Assembly: GCF_024756255.1 (NCBI RefSeq)
Contig: NZ_JANUHB010000001.1
Location: 186,001 to 250,000, forward strand
Direction: 5' to 3'
DNA from: Massilia agilis
Lineage (GTDB): Bacteria > Pseudomonadota > Gammaproteobacteria > Burkholderiales > Burkholderiaceae_D
DNA: 64,000 nucleotides
The notes beneath the pieces are model-generated. The model searched no databases, had not been told where the DNA came from, and saw only the letters and a list, made by a program, of their open reading frames with translations. Below are positions 10,013-19,025 of the stretch, one piece after another. The translations under genes and the position numbers were made by a program. Position 1 is the first letter of the stretch. Every line of letters begins with the position of its first letter.

Positions 10013-10813
10013 TCACGCGAAGCGCGCCAGCTCGGCTTCGGTAAAGCCCGCCTGGCGGCGCGCTTCGATATTGAAAGGGCCCTTGAGCACGGGCGCCTCG
10101 TAGCGCGTGGCCAGCTCTGCGTAGGTCGGCACCGGGTCCAGCCCGCGCAGCGCACACAGGTGGCCGTACCAGCGGTTGCCGATCTCGACATGGCCAACCT
10201 CCTCGCGCAGGATCACGTCCAGGATCGCGGCGGCCGCCAGGTCGCCGGCCTGGGCCAGCTTGGCCCGTACCGGCGGAATCGCGTCCAGCCCGCGCGCCTC
10301 GAGCGTGCGCGGCACCAGCGCCATGCGAGCGAGGATGTCGCCGCGGGTCTTCTCGGCCATCTCCCACAGGCTGTCGTGCGCGGGAAAATCGCCGTATTGG
10401 TGCCCCAGGGTTTGCAGGTGCGCGGACAGCATCGAAAAATGCGCGGCCTCTTCCTTGGCCACGCGCAGCCAGTCGGTGTAAAAGCGCGGCGGCATGCCGG
10501 GGAAGCGCCACATCGCGTCCAGCGCCAGGTTCACCGCATTGAATTCAATGTGCGCCAGCGCGTGGATGAGCATGGCCCGGCCCTCGACGGTCGCCATCGA
10601 GCGGCGCCCCACCAGGCGCGGCGGCACCAGCTCCGGGCGCGGCGGACGCCCCGGAATGGCGGCGCCCGGGTGCAGGACGGCCGCGCTGTCCAGGTGCGCC
10701 GCGCCGCTCGCGCTGGCCGCAGCCAGTGCCGCCACGCCCGCTGTCTTTGCAGCAGGGTCCGTCTCCACCAGACATTCAAGCGCGCGTGCGCGCAGCTCGC
10801 CAGATACCGCCAT
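10013..10813 (-). CDS. Ferritin-like DUF455 family protein
   Basis: 266 residues from ATG 10813; an upstream extension to 10879 is open but has a non-conserved, cysteine-rich N-terminus. The helical core carries paired metal-ligand-type motifs: ALAHIEFNAV, AKEEAAHFSML and LREEVGHVEIG, giving the ExxH pattern of diiron ferritin-like proteins (COG2833/DUF455). No reaction is assigned to this family with certainty; some members are annotated as rhamnosyltransferases, probably from an old context error. It sits upstream of polB on the same strand and divergent from the GH1-like gene. Family placement is firm, biochemical role unknown. Confidence 0.85.
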   Translation of the reverse strand: MAVSGELRARALECLVETDPAAKTAGVAALAAASASGAAHLDSAAVLHPGAAIPGRPPRPELVPPRLVGRRSMATVEGRAMLIHALAHIEFNAVNLALDAMWRFPGMPPRFYTDWLRVAKEEAAHFSMLSAHLQTLGHQYGDFPAHDSLWEMAEKTRGDILARMALVPRTLEARGLDAIPPVRAKLAQAGDLAAAAILDVILREEVGHVEIGNRWYGHLCALRGLDPVPTYAELATRYEAPVLKGPFNIEARRQAGFTEAELARFA

Positions 10814-10911
10814 GTTCAGTCCCGCACAACAAAAGCGGCAGTGTACCAAATCACGCCGGCTGAACCACTGCGGCCACAAGCGGTCTGACGGAACGACTCC
10901 GAGGTGTGCCC

Positions 10912-12144
10912 ATGTCCAGCACGTCGCGCCTGCCGGCGCATCCCAACCCCGACAACCTGACGCGCTCGTTCTCGTTCTGTACGGGCATCGAGAACAGCGC
11001 GCCCATCGTCACCGGCCACGACGGCAAGCCGCGCCGGGTGGACGAGATGGCTGCCTGCGGCCACTACCAGCGCTGGCGCGAGGACTTCCGGCTCGTGCAC
11101 GACATGGGCCTGCGCTGCCTGCGCTTCGGTCCGCCCTACTACCGCACCCACGTCGCGCCCGGCCAGTACGACTGGTCATTTGCGGACGAGGCTTTTGCCG
11201 AGTTGAGCCGGCTCGGCATCGAGCCGATCGCCGACCTGTGCCACTTCGGCCTGCCCGACTGGCTCGGCAACTTCCAGAACCCGGACTTTCCGCGCTACTT
11301 CGCCGAATACGCCGAGGCGTTCGCGCGCCGCTACCCGTGGGTGTGGATGTACACGCCGGTCAACGAGATGCTCATCACCGCCGAGTACTCGGCCCTGTTC
11401 GGCTACTGGAACGAGCAGCTGCGCGACCACCGCGCGTTCGTCACGGCGCTGTCGAACTGCGTGGAGGCGAACATCCGCGCCAGCGAGGCGATCCGCGCGG
11501 TGCGCACGGTGTGGTTCGTGCAGAGCGAATCAACGCGCTACTACCACCCGCACGACCCGGCCGCCGTCGAGCGCACCGCCCACCTGAACGAGCGCCGCTT
11601 CCTGTCGCTGGACCTGAACTACAGCCATCCGCCTTCCGCGGTCATGCTGCGCTACCTGGTCGAGAACGGGCTGTCGCTGGACAAGTTCGACTACTTCATG
11701 AACCGCACCATTCGTCCCTGGTGCGTGATGGGCACCGACTACTACGAGACCAGCGAAATGGCCGTGTTCGCGGACGGCAGCACCAGGCGCGTCAACGTGC
11801 TGGGGTACTACGGGCTGACGCGCCAGTACTACAGCCGGTTCCGGCTGCCGATCATGCACACCGAGACCAACCACTTCCAGCTGCTGAACGCGGCCCACTG
11901 GCTCGAGCGCCAATGGGGCAACGTGCTGCGCCTGCGCCAGGAGGGCTTTCCGATCATCGGCTTCACCTGGTACAGCCTGACCGACCAGGTGGACTGGGAC
12001 ATGGACCTGCGCGAGCAGCTGGGCCACGTCAACAGCTGCGGCCTGTTCGACCTGGAGCGGCGCATCCGCAAGGTCGGGGTCGAGTACCGGCGCATCATCC
12101 GCGACTGGGGGAGCGCGCTGGCCGAACGCGAGCTGCGATTCTGA
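10912..12144 (+). CDS. Glycoside hydrolase family 1-like protein
   Basis: 410 residues from ATG 10912, with GAGG seven bases upstream. The (beta/alpha)8 barrel signature of GH1 is visible: MGLRCLRFGPPYYR near the N-terminus, YTPVNEM (acid/base Glu in the TxNE context), and MHTETNHF near the C-terminus, where relatives have TENG around the nucleophile. Both glutamates are kept, but the residues around the nucleophile differ from standard beta-glucosidases (ETN for ENG). No signal peptide is seen, so it is cytoplasmic. In similar proteins this gene sits alone or near sugar-nucleotide genes; here the neighbours give no substrate clue. A retaining beta-glycosidase is the likely activity; substrate unknown. 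Confidence 0.75.
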   Translation: MSSTSRLPAHPNPDNLTRSFSFCTGIENSAPIVTGHDGKPRRVDEMAACGHYQRWREDFRLVHDMGLRCLRFGPPYYRTHVAPGQYDWSFADEAFAELSRLGIEPIADLCHFGLPDWLGNFQNPDFPRYFAEYAEAFARRYPWVWMYTPVNEMLITAEYSALFGYWNEQLRDHRAFVTALSNCVEANIRASEAIRAVRTVWFVQSESTRYYHPHDPAAVERTAHLNERRFLSLDLNYSHPPSAVMLRYLVENGLSLDKFDYFMNRTIRPWCVMGTDYYETSEMAVFADGSTRRVNVLGYYGLTRQYYSRFRLPIMHTETNHFQLLNAAHWLERQWGNVLRLRQEGFPIIGFTWYSLTDQVDWDMDLREQLGHVNSCGLFDLERRIRKVGVEYRRIIRDWGSALAERELRF

Positions 12145-12223
12145 GCCGCAGGAATTCCCTGTCCTGCTGTGTTAGGCTAACCGCTGCTCAACCCGCAGCC
12201 AGCCGACCCAGAAAGGGATCTCC

Positions 12224-13543
12224 TTGAAAACGCGACTTTCCCGCCTCGCCATCGCAGCCATCCTGCTTTCCGCCCTCCCCGCCGCCCACGCAGCGGCTCC
12301 CGCAGCGCTCTCGACCCAGGTCAGCTCCCGCATCGACGCCATGTACCCCTGGCTGGACGGGGTGTACAAGGACCTGCATGCGCATCCGGAGATCGCGTTC
12401 CAGGAAGCGCGCACCGCCGGCAAGCTGGCGGCCGAGATGCGCAAGCTGGGCTTCGAGGTGACCGAGAAGGTCGGCAAGACCGGCGTGGTCGCAATCTACC
12501 GCAACGGCCCGGGCCCGCTGGTGCTGGTGCGTACCGAACTGGATGGCTTGCCGATGGAAGAAAAGACCGGCCTGCCCTACGCCAGCCACGCGCGCGCGCA
12601 AAGCGACGGCCGCGACACCTTTGTGGCGCACAGCTGCGGCCACGACATCCACATGGCCAGCTGGCTGGGCGCCGCGCGCACGCTGGTCGAACTGAAGTCG
12701 CAGTGGAGCGGCACGCTGATGTTCGTGGGCCAGCCGGCCGAGGAGATCGTGTCCGGCGCGCGCGCCATGCTGGACGATGGCCTGTTCAAGCGCTTCGGCA
12801 AGCCGGACTACGCATTTGCGCTGCATTCGTGGCCGCTCGCTTATGGCACCGTGGGCTACAACGCCGGCCCGGTCTCGTCCAACTCGGATGCGCTGGAAAT
12901 CGTGTTCAAGGGCCGCGGCGGCCATGGCTCGGCACCGGACAAGACGATCGACCCGATCGCGATCGCGGCGCGCTTCGTGACCGACGTGCAGACCGTGATC
13001 AGCCGCGAAAAGGACCCGAAGGAGTTCGGCGTGGTGACGATCGGCGCGATCCAGGGCGGCACGGTCGGTAACATCATTCCCGATACCGTCGTGGTCCGCG
13101 GCACGATCCGCTCGTACAAGCCCGAGGTGCGCGCCAAACTGCTCGATGGCGTGCGGCGCGTCGCCAATGCATCGGCGGCCATGGCCGGTGCGCCCGCGCC
13201 CGAGGTGTCGCTGCAAGGCCGCGGCGGCGACGCCGTCGTCAACAACGAGGCGCTGGTGCAAAAGACCGAGGCGGTGTTCAAGGCCGCGTTCGGCGACAAG
13301 GCACAGCGCATGCCGCCGATGACCGCAAGCGAGGACTTCTCGCAGTTCGTCAACGAAGGCGTGCCCTCGATGTTCTTCTTCACCGGCATCTATGACCCGC
13401 AGGCGGTGGCGGACGCGCAACGCACCAACGGCAAGCCCGTTGCGTTCAACCACTCGCCCTACTATGCGCCGGTGCCCGAGCCCTCGATCAAGACGGCCGC
13501 GCAGGCGATGAGCCTGGCTGTGCTGGGGACGCTCGGGCGCTAA
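12224..13543 (+). CDS. Secreted M20-family amidohydrolase (hippurate-hydrolase-like)
   Basis: 439 residues starting at TTG 12224 (AAGGGA about six bases upstream). A clear Sec signal peptide (ILLSALPAAHAAA) places it in the periplasm. Metal-ligand motifs of the M20D group are present: HSCGHDIHMA, GQPAEEIVSGARAML and a late NHSPYYAP histidine motif. The family removes acyl groups from N-acyl amino acids or opens small amides using a bimetal centre. Most cytoplasmic relatives lack the signal peptide, so this one probably acts on extracellular compounds. It is transcribed alone between the GH1-like gene and purU. Confidence 0.85.
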   Translation: MKTRLSRLAIAAILLSALPAAHAAAPAALSTQVSSRIDAMYPWLDGVYKDLHAHPEIAFQEARTAGKLAAEMRKLGFEVTEKVGKTGVVAIYRNGPGPLVLVRTELDGLPMEEKTGLPYASHARAQSDGRDTFVAHSCGHDIHMASWLGAARTLVELKSQWSGTLMFVGQPAEEIVSGARAMLDDGLFKRFGKPDYAFALHSWPLAYGTVGYNAGPVSSNSDALEIVFKGRGGHGSAPDKTIDPIAIAARFVTDVQTVISREKDPKEFGVVTIGAIQGGTVGNIIPDTVVVRGTIRSYKPEVRAKLLDGVRRVANASAAMAGAPAPEVSLQGRGGDAVVNNEALVQKTEAVFKAAFGDKAQRMPPMTASEDFSQFVNEGVPSMFFFTGIYDPQAVADAQRTNGKPVAFNHSPYYAPVPEPSIKTAAQAMSLAVLGTLGR

Positions 13544-13626
13544 GATTGCAACCGGGAAGCATGCTCGGCAGGCGTCATGGTAATCTTGCTGCATTGCAGT
13601 AAAGACACCTGGACCCTGGACCGAGC

Positions 13627-14514
13627 ATGAGCACCATCGAGCAACAACCCTCACAGAAGCAATACATCCTTACCGCCAGCTGCACGGCGGCCATTGGCAT
13701 CGTCGCCGCCGTATCGGGCTTCCTGGCCCGGCGCGACTGCTACATCTGCGCGCTGGAGCAGTTCGACGACGATTCGACCCAGCGCTTTTTCATGCGCGCG
13801 GTCTTCCGGCCGATGTCCGCCGACATCGGCATCGAGCAGATCCGCGCGGAGTTCCCGGCCGAAGTGGCCGGCCAGCTCGAGATGGAATGGGCCATCTACG
13901 ACCCGGCCGAGCCGGTCAAGACGGTCATCATGGTGTCCAAATACGACCACTGCCTGGACGACCTGCTGTACCGCCGCCGCAATGGCGAGCTGAACATGGA
14001 AATCACGGCGGTGGTGTCGAACCACCAGGACCTGCGGCCGATGGTGGAACGCGAGGGCATCCGTTTCGTGCACCTGCCCGTCACCCGCGACACCAAGCAG
14101 CGGCAGGAGGCACGCATCCTCGAACTGCTGGATGAGACCGGCGCGGAACTGGTGATCCTGGCGCGCTACATGCAGATCCTGTCCGACGACTTGTCGCGCC
14201 AGCTGGCCGGCCGCTGCATCAACATCCACCACTCCTTCCTGCCCGGCTTCAAGGGCGCCAAGCCTTACCACCAGGCCTACGACCGCGGGGTGAAGCTGAT
14301 CGGCGCCACCGCCCACTACGCCACCCCGGACCTGGACGAGGGCCCGATCATCGAGCAGGTCGTCACCCGCGTCGATCACAGCTACAAGCCGGAACAACTG
14401 GTGCGCGTGGGCCGCGACAACGAATGCCTGGCGCTGGCCGCCGCCGTCAAGTTCCACATCGAGCGCCGGGTTTTCGTCGATGGGAACAAGACCATCGTTT
14501 TTCGCGGCAATTAG
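13627..14514 (+). CDS. purU: Formyltetrahydrofolate deformylase
   Basis: 295 residues, normal length for PurU. The N-terminal ACT-type regulatory domain (about 10-95) is followed by the formyltransferase-fold catalytic domain with INIHHSFLPGFKGAKPY (catalytic His) and TAHYATPDLDEGPIIEQ (catalytic Asp). It hydrolyses 10-formyl-THF to THF and formate, balancing one-carbon pools for purine synthesis. The sequence ends 100 bases before phaC and is not part of that operon, since the FNR-type sites lie between them. Confidence 0.95.
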   Translation: MSTIEQQPSQKQYILTASCTAAIGIVAAVSGFLARRDCYICALEQFDDDSTQRFFMRAVFRPMSADIGIEQIRAEFPAEVAGQLEMEWAIYDPAEPVKTVIMVSKYDHCLDDLLYRRRNGELNMEITAVVSNHQDLRPMVEREGIRFVHLPVTRDTKQRQEARILELLDETGAELVILARYMQILSDDLSRQLAGRCINIHHSFLPGFKGAKPYHQAYDRGVKLIGATAHYATPDLDEGPIIEQVVTRVDHSYKPEQLVRVGRDNECLALAAAVKFHIERRVFVDGNKTIVFRGN

Positions 14515-14565
14515 ACGAAATTTAGAAGGTTTTCTCTAGGTAATAATACCGGAAGTGTTAGCATC

Positions 14566-14579
14566 TTGATCCATGTCAA
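14566..14579 (+). promoter_or_regulatory. FNR/ANR-type site 1 upstream of phaC
   Basis: TTGAT-CCAT-GTCAA matches nine of ten positions of the FNR/ANR consensus TTGAT-N4-ATCAA. Its centre is 18 bp from that of the second site. It lies only 35 bp before the phaC start codon, so a classical -41.5 activation geometry would place the transcript start at the ATG; binding may instead act on an upstream promoter. Confidence 0.65.
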
Positions 14580-14583
14580 GGAT

Positions 14584-14597
14584 TTGACGCGGATCAA
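14584..14597 (+). promoter_or_regulatory. FNR/ANR-type site 2 upstream of phaC
   Basis: TTGAC-GCGG-ATCAA, again nine of ten consensus positions and four bases after the first site. It overlaps a possible TTGACG -35 element. AAGG, the likely ribosome site of phaC, begins about seven bases downstream. Two near-perfect sites in tandem are unlikely to be accidental. Confidence 0.65.
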
Positions 14598-14614
14598 GAA
14601 CGTAAGGTACACGC

Positions 14615-16423
14615 ATGGACAAGCTCAAGCTGAATCTCGCTGCCGTACTCCCCCCCGCTCGCACCGCCCTCCCCGCCACCGCGCCCGCAATGGGCTCCAG
14701 TGACGACATCGAAACGCCCAGCCGAACCGACCGCGTGCTGCACGCCGCCCTCGGCCGGCTCACCTCCGGCATTTCTCCAGCCGCCATGGCCCTGGCCTGG
14801 ACCGACTGGGCGCTGCACCTGGCGCAATCGCCCGGCAAATGGGCGCGCCTGTGCGAAAAGGCCACCAGCAAGGCCGGCCGCTTCGGCGAGTATGCCGTCC
14901 GTGCGGCCATCGGCGGCACCGAGCCGTGCATTGCGCCGCTGCCGCAGGACCACCGCTTCAGCGGCCCGGGCTGGCAGCGCTGGCCATTCAACGTGATGCA
15001 GCAGGGATTCCTGCTGAACCAGCAGTGGTGGTACAACGTGACCACCGGCATTGGCGGCGTGTCGCCGCACCACGAGCAAGTGGTTTCCTTCGTCGCCCGC
15101 CAGGCACTCGACATGTTCTCGCCGGTCAATTACATCGCCACGAACCCGGAAGTGCTGGAAGCGACGCTGCAGGAAGGCGGCCAGAACCTGGTGCGCGGCG
15201 CCACCCACCTGGCCGACGACTGGCGCCGCATGCTGCTCAATCAGCCGCCGGCCGGGGCCGACCAATTCGTGCCGGGACAGCAGGTGGCGGTCACGCCGGG
15301 CCAGGTCGTGCTGCGCAACCGCCTGATCGAGCTGATCCAGTACTCGCCCGCCACGCCCGACGTGCATGCCGAGCCGATCCTGATCGTGCCGGCCTGGATC
15401 ATGAAGTACTACATCCTCGACCTGTCGCCGCAGAACTCGCTGGTGAAATACCTGGTGGACCGGGGCCACACGGTCTTCATGATCTCGTGGCACAACCCGG
15501 TCGAAGCCGACCGCGACCTGGGCATGGACGACTACCTGCGCATGGGCGTGCTGGCCGCGCTCGACGCGGTGGCCGCCATCGTTCCGGACCGCGGCATCAA
15601 CACGGTCGGCTACTGCCTGGGCGGCACGCTGCTCGCGATCGCCGCGGCCTGGCTCGCGGGCCGGCGCGACCGGCGCATCCATTCAATGACGCTGCTCGCG
15701 GCCCAGACCGATTTCACCGAGGCCGGCGAACTGCGCCTGTTCATCGACGACAGCCAGCTGAACTACCTCGAGGACATCATGTGGCGCCAGGGCTACCTGC
15801 AGACGCGCCAAATGGCCGGGGCCTTCCAGCTGCTGCGCTCGAACGACCTGGTGTGGTCGCGCGTGGTCAACGAATACCTGCTCGGCAAGCGCCAGCCGAT
15901 GAACGACCTGATGGCGTGGAATGCCGACGCCACGCGCATGCCCTACCGCATGCACAGCGAATACCTGCGCCGCCTGTTCCTGAAGAACGACCTGTTCGAG
16001 GGACGCTACCGCATCGACGATGCCCCGGTCGCGCTGGCCGACATCCACGTTCCCATGTTCGTGGTCGCCACCGAGACCGACCATGTGGCCCCGTGGAAGT
16101 CGGTGTACAAGATCAACCTGGTGGCAGGCGCCGACGTGACCTTCGTGCTGACCAGTGGCGGCCACAATGCCGGCATCGTCAGCGAGCCGGGCCACCGCAA
16201 CCGCCACTACCGGCTGGCGCGCCGCACCAATGGCGACACCTACCTGGCGCCGGACGACTGGGTGGCCGCAACCGCCCAGCGCGACGGCTCGTGGTGGCCG
16301 GCGTGGACCGACTGGCTGGAATCATCCTCCAGCGGCCGGACCGCGCCACCGACCATGGGGGCCGCTGGCCGGGGCTATCTGCCGGTCTGCGCCGCGCCCG
16401 GCCAGTACGTGCTGGAGCGCTGA
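14615..16423 (+). CDS. phaC: Poly(3-hydroxyalkanoate) synthase
   Basis: 602 residues, class I PhaC size. The lipase-like box GYCLGGT places the catalytic cysteine at residue 334; the partner aspartate lies in TETDHVAPWKS and the histidine in SGGHNAGI. It polymerises (R)-3-hydroxyacyl-CoA into storage polyester on granules. No phaA, phaB or phasin is nearby; instead the gene heads an operon with a MaoC-Pta fusion and acetate kinase. The upstream tandem FNR-type sites suggest oxygen-responsive expression, which fits a role as an electron sink in low oxygen. An in-frame ATG at 14690 lacks a ribosome site, so 14615 is preferred. Confidence 0.93.
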   Translation: MDKLKLNLAAVLPPARTALPATAPAMGSSDDIETPSRTDRVLHAALGRLTSGISPAAMALAWTDWALHLAQSPGKWARLCEKATSKAGRFGEYAVRAAIGGTEPCIAPLPQDHRFSGPGWQRWPFNVMQQGFLLNQQWWYNVTTGIGGVSPHHEQVVSFVARQALDMFSPVNYIATNPEVLEATLQEGGQNLVRGATHLADDWRRMLLNQPPAGADQFVPGQQVAVTPGQVVLRNRLIELIQYSPATPDVHAEPILIVPAWIMKYYILDLSPQNSLVKYLVDRGHTVFMISWHNPVEADRDLGMDDYLRMGVLAALDAVAAIVPDRGINTVGYCLGGTLLAIAAAWLAGRRDRRIHSMTLLAAQTDFTEAGELRLFIDDSQLNYLEDIMWRQGYLQTRQMAGAFQLLRSNDLVWSRVVNEYLLGKRQPMNDLMAWNADATRMPYRMHSEYLRRLFLKNDLFEGRYRIDDAPVALADIHVPMFVVATETDHVAPWKSVYKINLVAGADVTFVLTSGGHNAGIVSEPGHRNRHYRLARRTNGDTYLAPDDWVAATAQRDGSWWPAWTDWLESSSSGRTAPPTMGAAGRGYLPVCAAPGQYVLER

Positions 16424-16427
16424 AACC

Positions 16428-17834
16428 ATGGACATGATCGAAAACCGCACCTTCGACGAGCTGGCGGTTGGCGACAGCGCCAGCCTGACCCGCACCCTTA
16501 CCCGCAGGGACATCGAACTGTTCGCCGTGATGTCGGGCGACGTCAACCCGGCCCACCTGGACGACGAATACGCACGCGGCGACACCTTCCACGAGGTGGT
16601 CGCGCACGGCATGTGGAGCGGCGCGCTGGTCTCGGCCGTGCTGGGCACCCAACTCCCGGGGCCGGGCACGATCTATCTCGGCCAGTCGCTGCGCTTTCTC
16701 AAGCCGGTCTGCCTGGGCGACAGCGTCACCGTCAGCGTTACCGTGACCGCGCTCGATCCGGCCAAGCGCCGCGTCACGCTCGATTGCGTGGTCGCCAACC
16801 AGCGTCACGAGCAGGTGGTGGCCGGCACCGCCGAGGTCATTGCCCCGGCCGAGAGAGTCGCGCGTCCCCGCGTGGCGCTGCCCGAAGTGCGCCTGCACGA
16901 GCCCGGCGGACGCTACCGCGAACTGCTGGCCGCAGCGCATAACGCGCCGCGCGTGCGCACCGCGGTCGTCCATCCGGTGGACGCGGTCTCGCTGCTGGGC
17001 GCGGTGGAGGCGGCGCGCGAGGGCCTGATCGAGCCGGTGCTGGTCGGCCCTGAAGCGAAGATCCGGCGCGCCGCGGCGGACGCCGGCATCGACCTTGCGA
17101 ACCTGCGCATCGTATCGACCGAACACAGTCACGCGGCGGCCGAGGCCGCGGTCGCCATGGCGCGCGCCGGCGAGGTGCAGGCCCTGATGAAGGGCGCGCT
17201 CCACACGGACGAGCTGATGCGCGCCGTGGTCGCCAAGGACAGCGGCCTGCGCACGGCGCGCCGCATCAGCCACGTGTTCGCCATGGACGTGCCCACCTAT
17301 CCGCGCCCGCTGCTGATCACCGACGCCGCGATCAACGTCTATCCGACGCTGGAGGACAAGCGCGACATCGTGCAGAACGCCATCGACCTGGCGCACGCAC
17401 TCGGGATCGCGGCGCCGCGCGTGGCCATCCTGTCGGCGCTGGAGACGGTGTATCCCAAGATCGCGTCCACCATCGAGGCGGCGGCACTGTGCAAGATGGC
17501 CGAACGCGGCCAGATCAGCGGCGCGATCGTGGACGGGCCGATGGCGTTCGACCTGGCGGTGTCGGCCGAAGCGGCGGCCACCAAGGGCTTCGTGTCGCCG
17601 GTGGCCGGGCGCGCCGACATCCTGGTCGTGCCCGACCTCGAAGCGGGCAACATGCTCGCCAAGCAGCTGGAATACCTGGCCGACGCCCAGATTGCCGGCA
17701 TCGTGCTCGGCGCACGCGTGCCCATCATGCTCACCAGCCGCGCCGACGGGCCGCTGGCGCGCCTGGCCTCGTGCGCGCTGGCGGCGCTGCTCGCGCGCCA
17801 CCAGGCCACGCCAGGCGTGATTGGTACGCCATGA
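16428..17834 (+). CDS. Bifunctional MaoC-type enoyl-CoA hydratase / phosphate acetyltransferase
   Basis: 468 residues from ATG 16428, four bases after the phaC stop. Residues about 1-145 are a MaoC hot-dog domain (FAVMSGDVNPAHLDDEYA is the hydratase motif with Asp and His). Residues about 165-460 are a phosphate acetyl/butyryltransferase domain (MKGALHTDELMRAV, DGPMAFDLAVS). The hydratase half can make (R)-3-hydroxyacyl-CoA for PhaC, while the Pta half turns acyl-CoA plus phosphate into acyl-phosphate for the next gene, acetate kinase, giving ATP. The stop overlaps the ackA start by four bases (ATGA), so translation is probably coupled. Confidence 0.9.
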   Translation: MDMIENRTFDELAVGDSASLTRTLTRRDIELFAVMSGDVNPAHLDDEYARGDTFHEVVAHGMWSGALVSAVLGTQLPGPGTIYLGQSLRFLKPVCLGDSVTVSVTVTALDPAKRRVTLDCVVANQRHEQVVAGTAEVIAPAERVARPRVALPEVRLHEPGGRYRELLAAAHNAPRVRTAVVHPVDAVSLLGAVEAAREGLIEPVLVGPEAKIRRAAADAGIDLANLRIVSTEHSHAAAEAAVAMARAGEVQALMKGALHTDELMRAVVAKDSGLRTARRISHVFAMDVPTYPRPLLITDAAINVYPTLEDKRDIVQNAIDLAHALGIAAPRVAILSALETVYPKIASTIEAAALCKMAERGQISGAIVDGPMAFDLAVSAEAAATKGFVSPVAGRADILVVPDLEAGNMLAKQLEYLADAQIAGIVLGARVPIMLTSRADGPLARLASCALAALLARHQATPGVIGTP

Positions 17835-19009
17835 AGGGATACGCCTGCTTCAACGCCGGTTCGTCCAGCATCAAGTTCGCGGTGTTCGTGGAGCGCGGCG
17901 ATGCGCTCGCGCTTTCCAGCCGCGGCGAGATCGACAGCGGCGGCCACCAGCACCGCCTGCTCGCCTGGTCGCCGCAAGGAGAGCTTACCGAAGACCGACC
18001 GCTGGAAGGGATCAACGGCTATGCCGACCAACTGGCGGCGGTGATCGGCTGGGTGGAGGGCCACCTTGCCCCGGCGCGGCTGGCCGCCATCGGCCACCGC
18101 GTGGTCCACGGCGGTAACGCGCACGCCGGCCCTGCGCTGGTCACGCCGGCCCTGCTGGCCGAACTGGCCGCGCTGAACCCGCTCGCGCCGCTTCACCAGC
18201 CGCACAACCTGGCGGCGATGCAGGCCATGGCCAAGCTGCATCCGGACCTGCCGCAAGTGGCCTGCTTCGACACCGCCTTCCACCTGGGCAGCCCGCGCGT
18301 GTCGCGCCTGTACGCGCTGCCGCGCGCGCTGGCCGAGCAGCAGGTGCTGCGCTACGGCTTCCACGGCCTGTCGTACCAGCACGTGGCCAATACCTTGCCG
18401 GCGCTGGAACCGCGCGCCGGCGGGCGCGTCGTCGCCGCGCACCTGGGCAGCGGCGCCAGCATGTGCGCCATGGTGGGCGGCAGGAGCGTGGCCAGCACGA
18501 TGGGCTTTTCCGCCCTCGACGGCCTGCCCATGGCGACGCGCTGCGGCAGCATCGACCCCGGCCTGCTGCTGTACCTGCTGCAGGAAAAGCAGATGACGCC
18601 GCAGGCGATGCAGCGCTTGCTGTACCAGGAGTCGGGCCTGCTGGGCCTGTCCGGGATCAGCGGCGACATGCGCGAGCTGATGGCAAGCCAGGAGCCGGCC
18701 GCGCGCGAAGCGCTGGACGTGTTCGTGTACCGCATCGGGCGCGAACTCGGCTCGCTTGCCGCTGCCGCCGGCGGGCTCGACGTGCTGGTCTTCACCGGCG
18801 GCATCGGCGAGCACGCGCCCGAGATCCGCGCGCGCGTCTGCGAGCAGGCGGCCTGGCTTGGCGTGCGCCTCGACCCCGCCGCCAACGCGGCCGGCGGCCC
18901 GCGCCTGGATGCGGCGGACAGCGCGGTCGCGGTCTGGGTACTGCCGGCCGACGAAGAAGCGGTGATCGCGCAGCAAACCCGTGCGGCGGTAAACGAGCTC
19001 AGGTCCTGA
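17831..19009 (+). CDS. ackA: Acetate kinase
   Basis: 392 residues, normal for AckA. The phosphate-1 motif FNAGSSSIKF lies at 7-16; VVHGG, CFDTAFH, YGFHGLSYQ and FTGGIGEHAPE, characteristic of the acetate/butyrate kinase family, follow in order. It converts acetyl-phosphate and ADP to acetate and ATP. Fused by overlap to the MaoC-Pta gene, it completes a fermentative substrate-level phosphorylation route. Placed directly after a PHA synthase, it belongs to a low-oxygen module rather than a general pta-ackA operon. Confidence 0.93.
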   Translation: MKGYACFNAGSSSIKFAVFVERGDALALSSRGEIDSGGHQHRLLAWSPQGELTEDRPLEGINGYADQLAAVIGWVEGHLAPARLAAIGHRVVHGGNAHAGPALVTPALLAELAALNPLAPLHQPHNLAAMQAMAKLHPDLPQVACFDTAFHLGSPRVSRLYALPRALAEQQVLRYGFHGLSYQHVANTLPALEPRAGGRVVAAHLGSGASMCAMVGGRSVASTMGFSALDGLPMATRCGSIDPGLLLYLLQEKQMTPQAMQRLLYQESGLLGLSGISGDMRELMASQEPAAREALDVFVYRIGRELGSLAAAAGGLDVLVFTGGIGEHAPEIRARVCEQAAWLGVRLDPAANAAGGPRLDAADSAVAVWVLPADEEAVIAQQTRAAVNELRS

Positions 19010-19025
19010 GCGCTGCCACACACCC

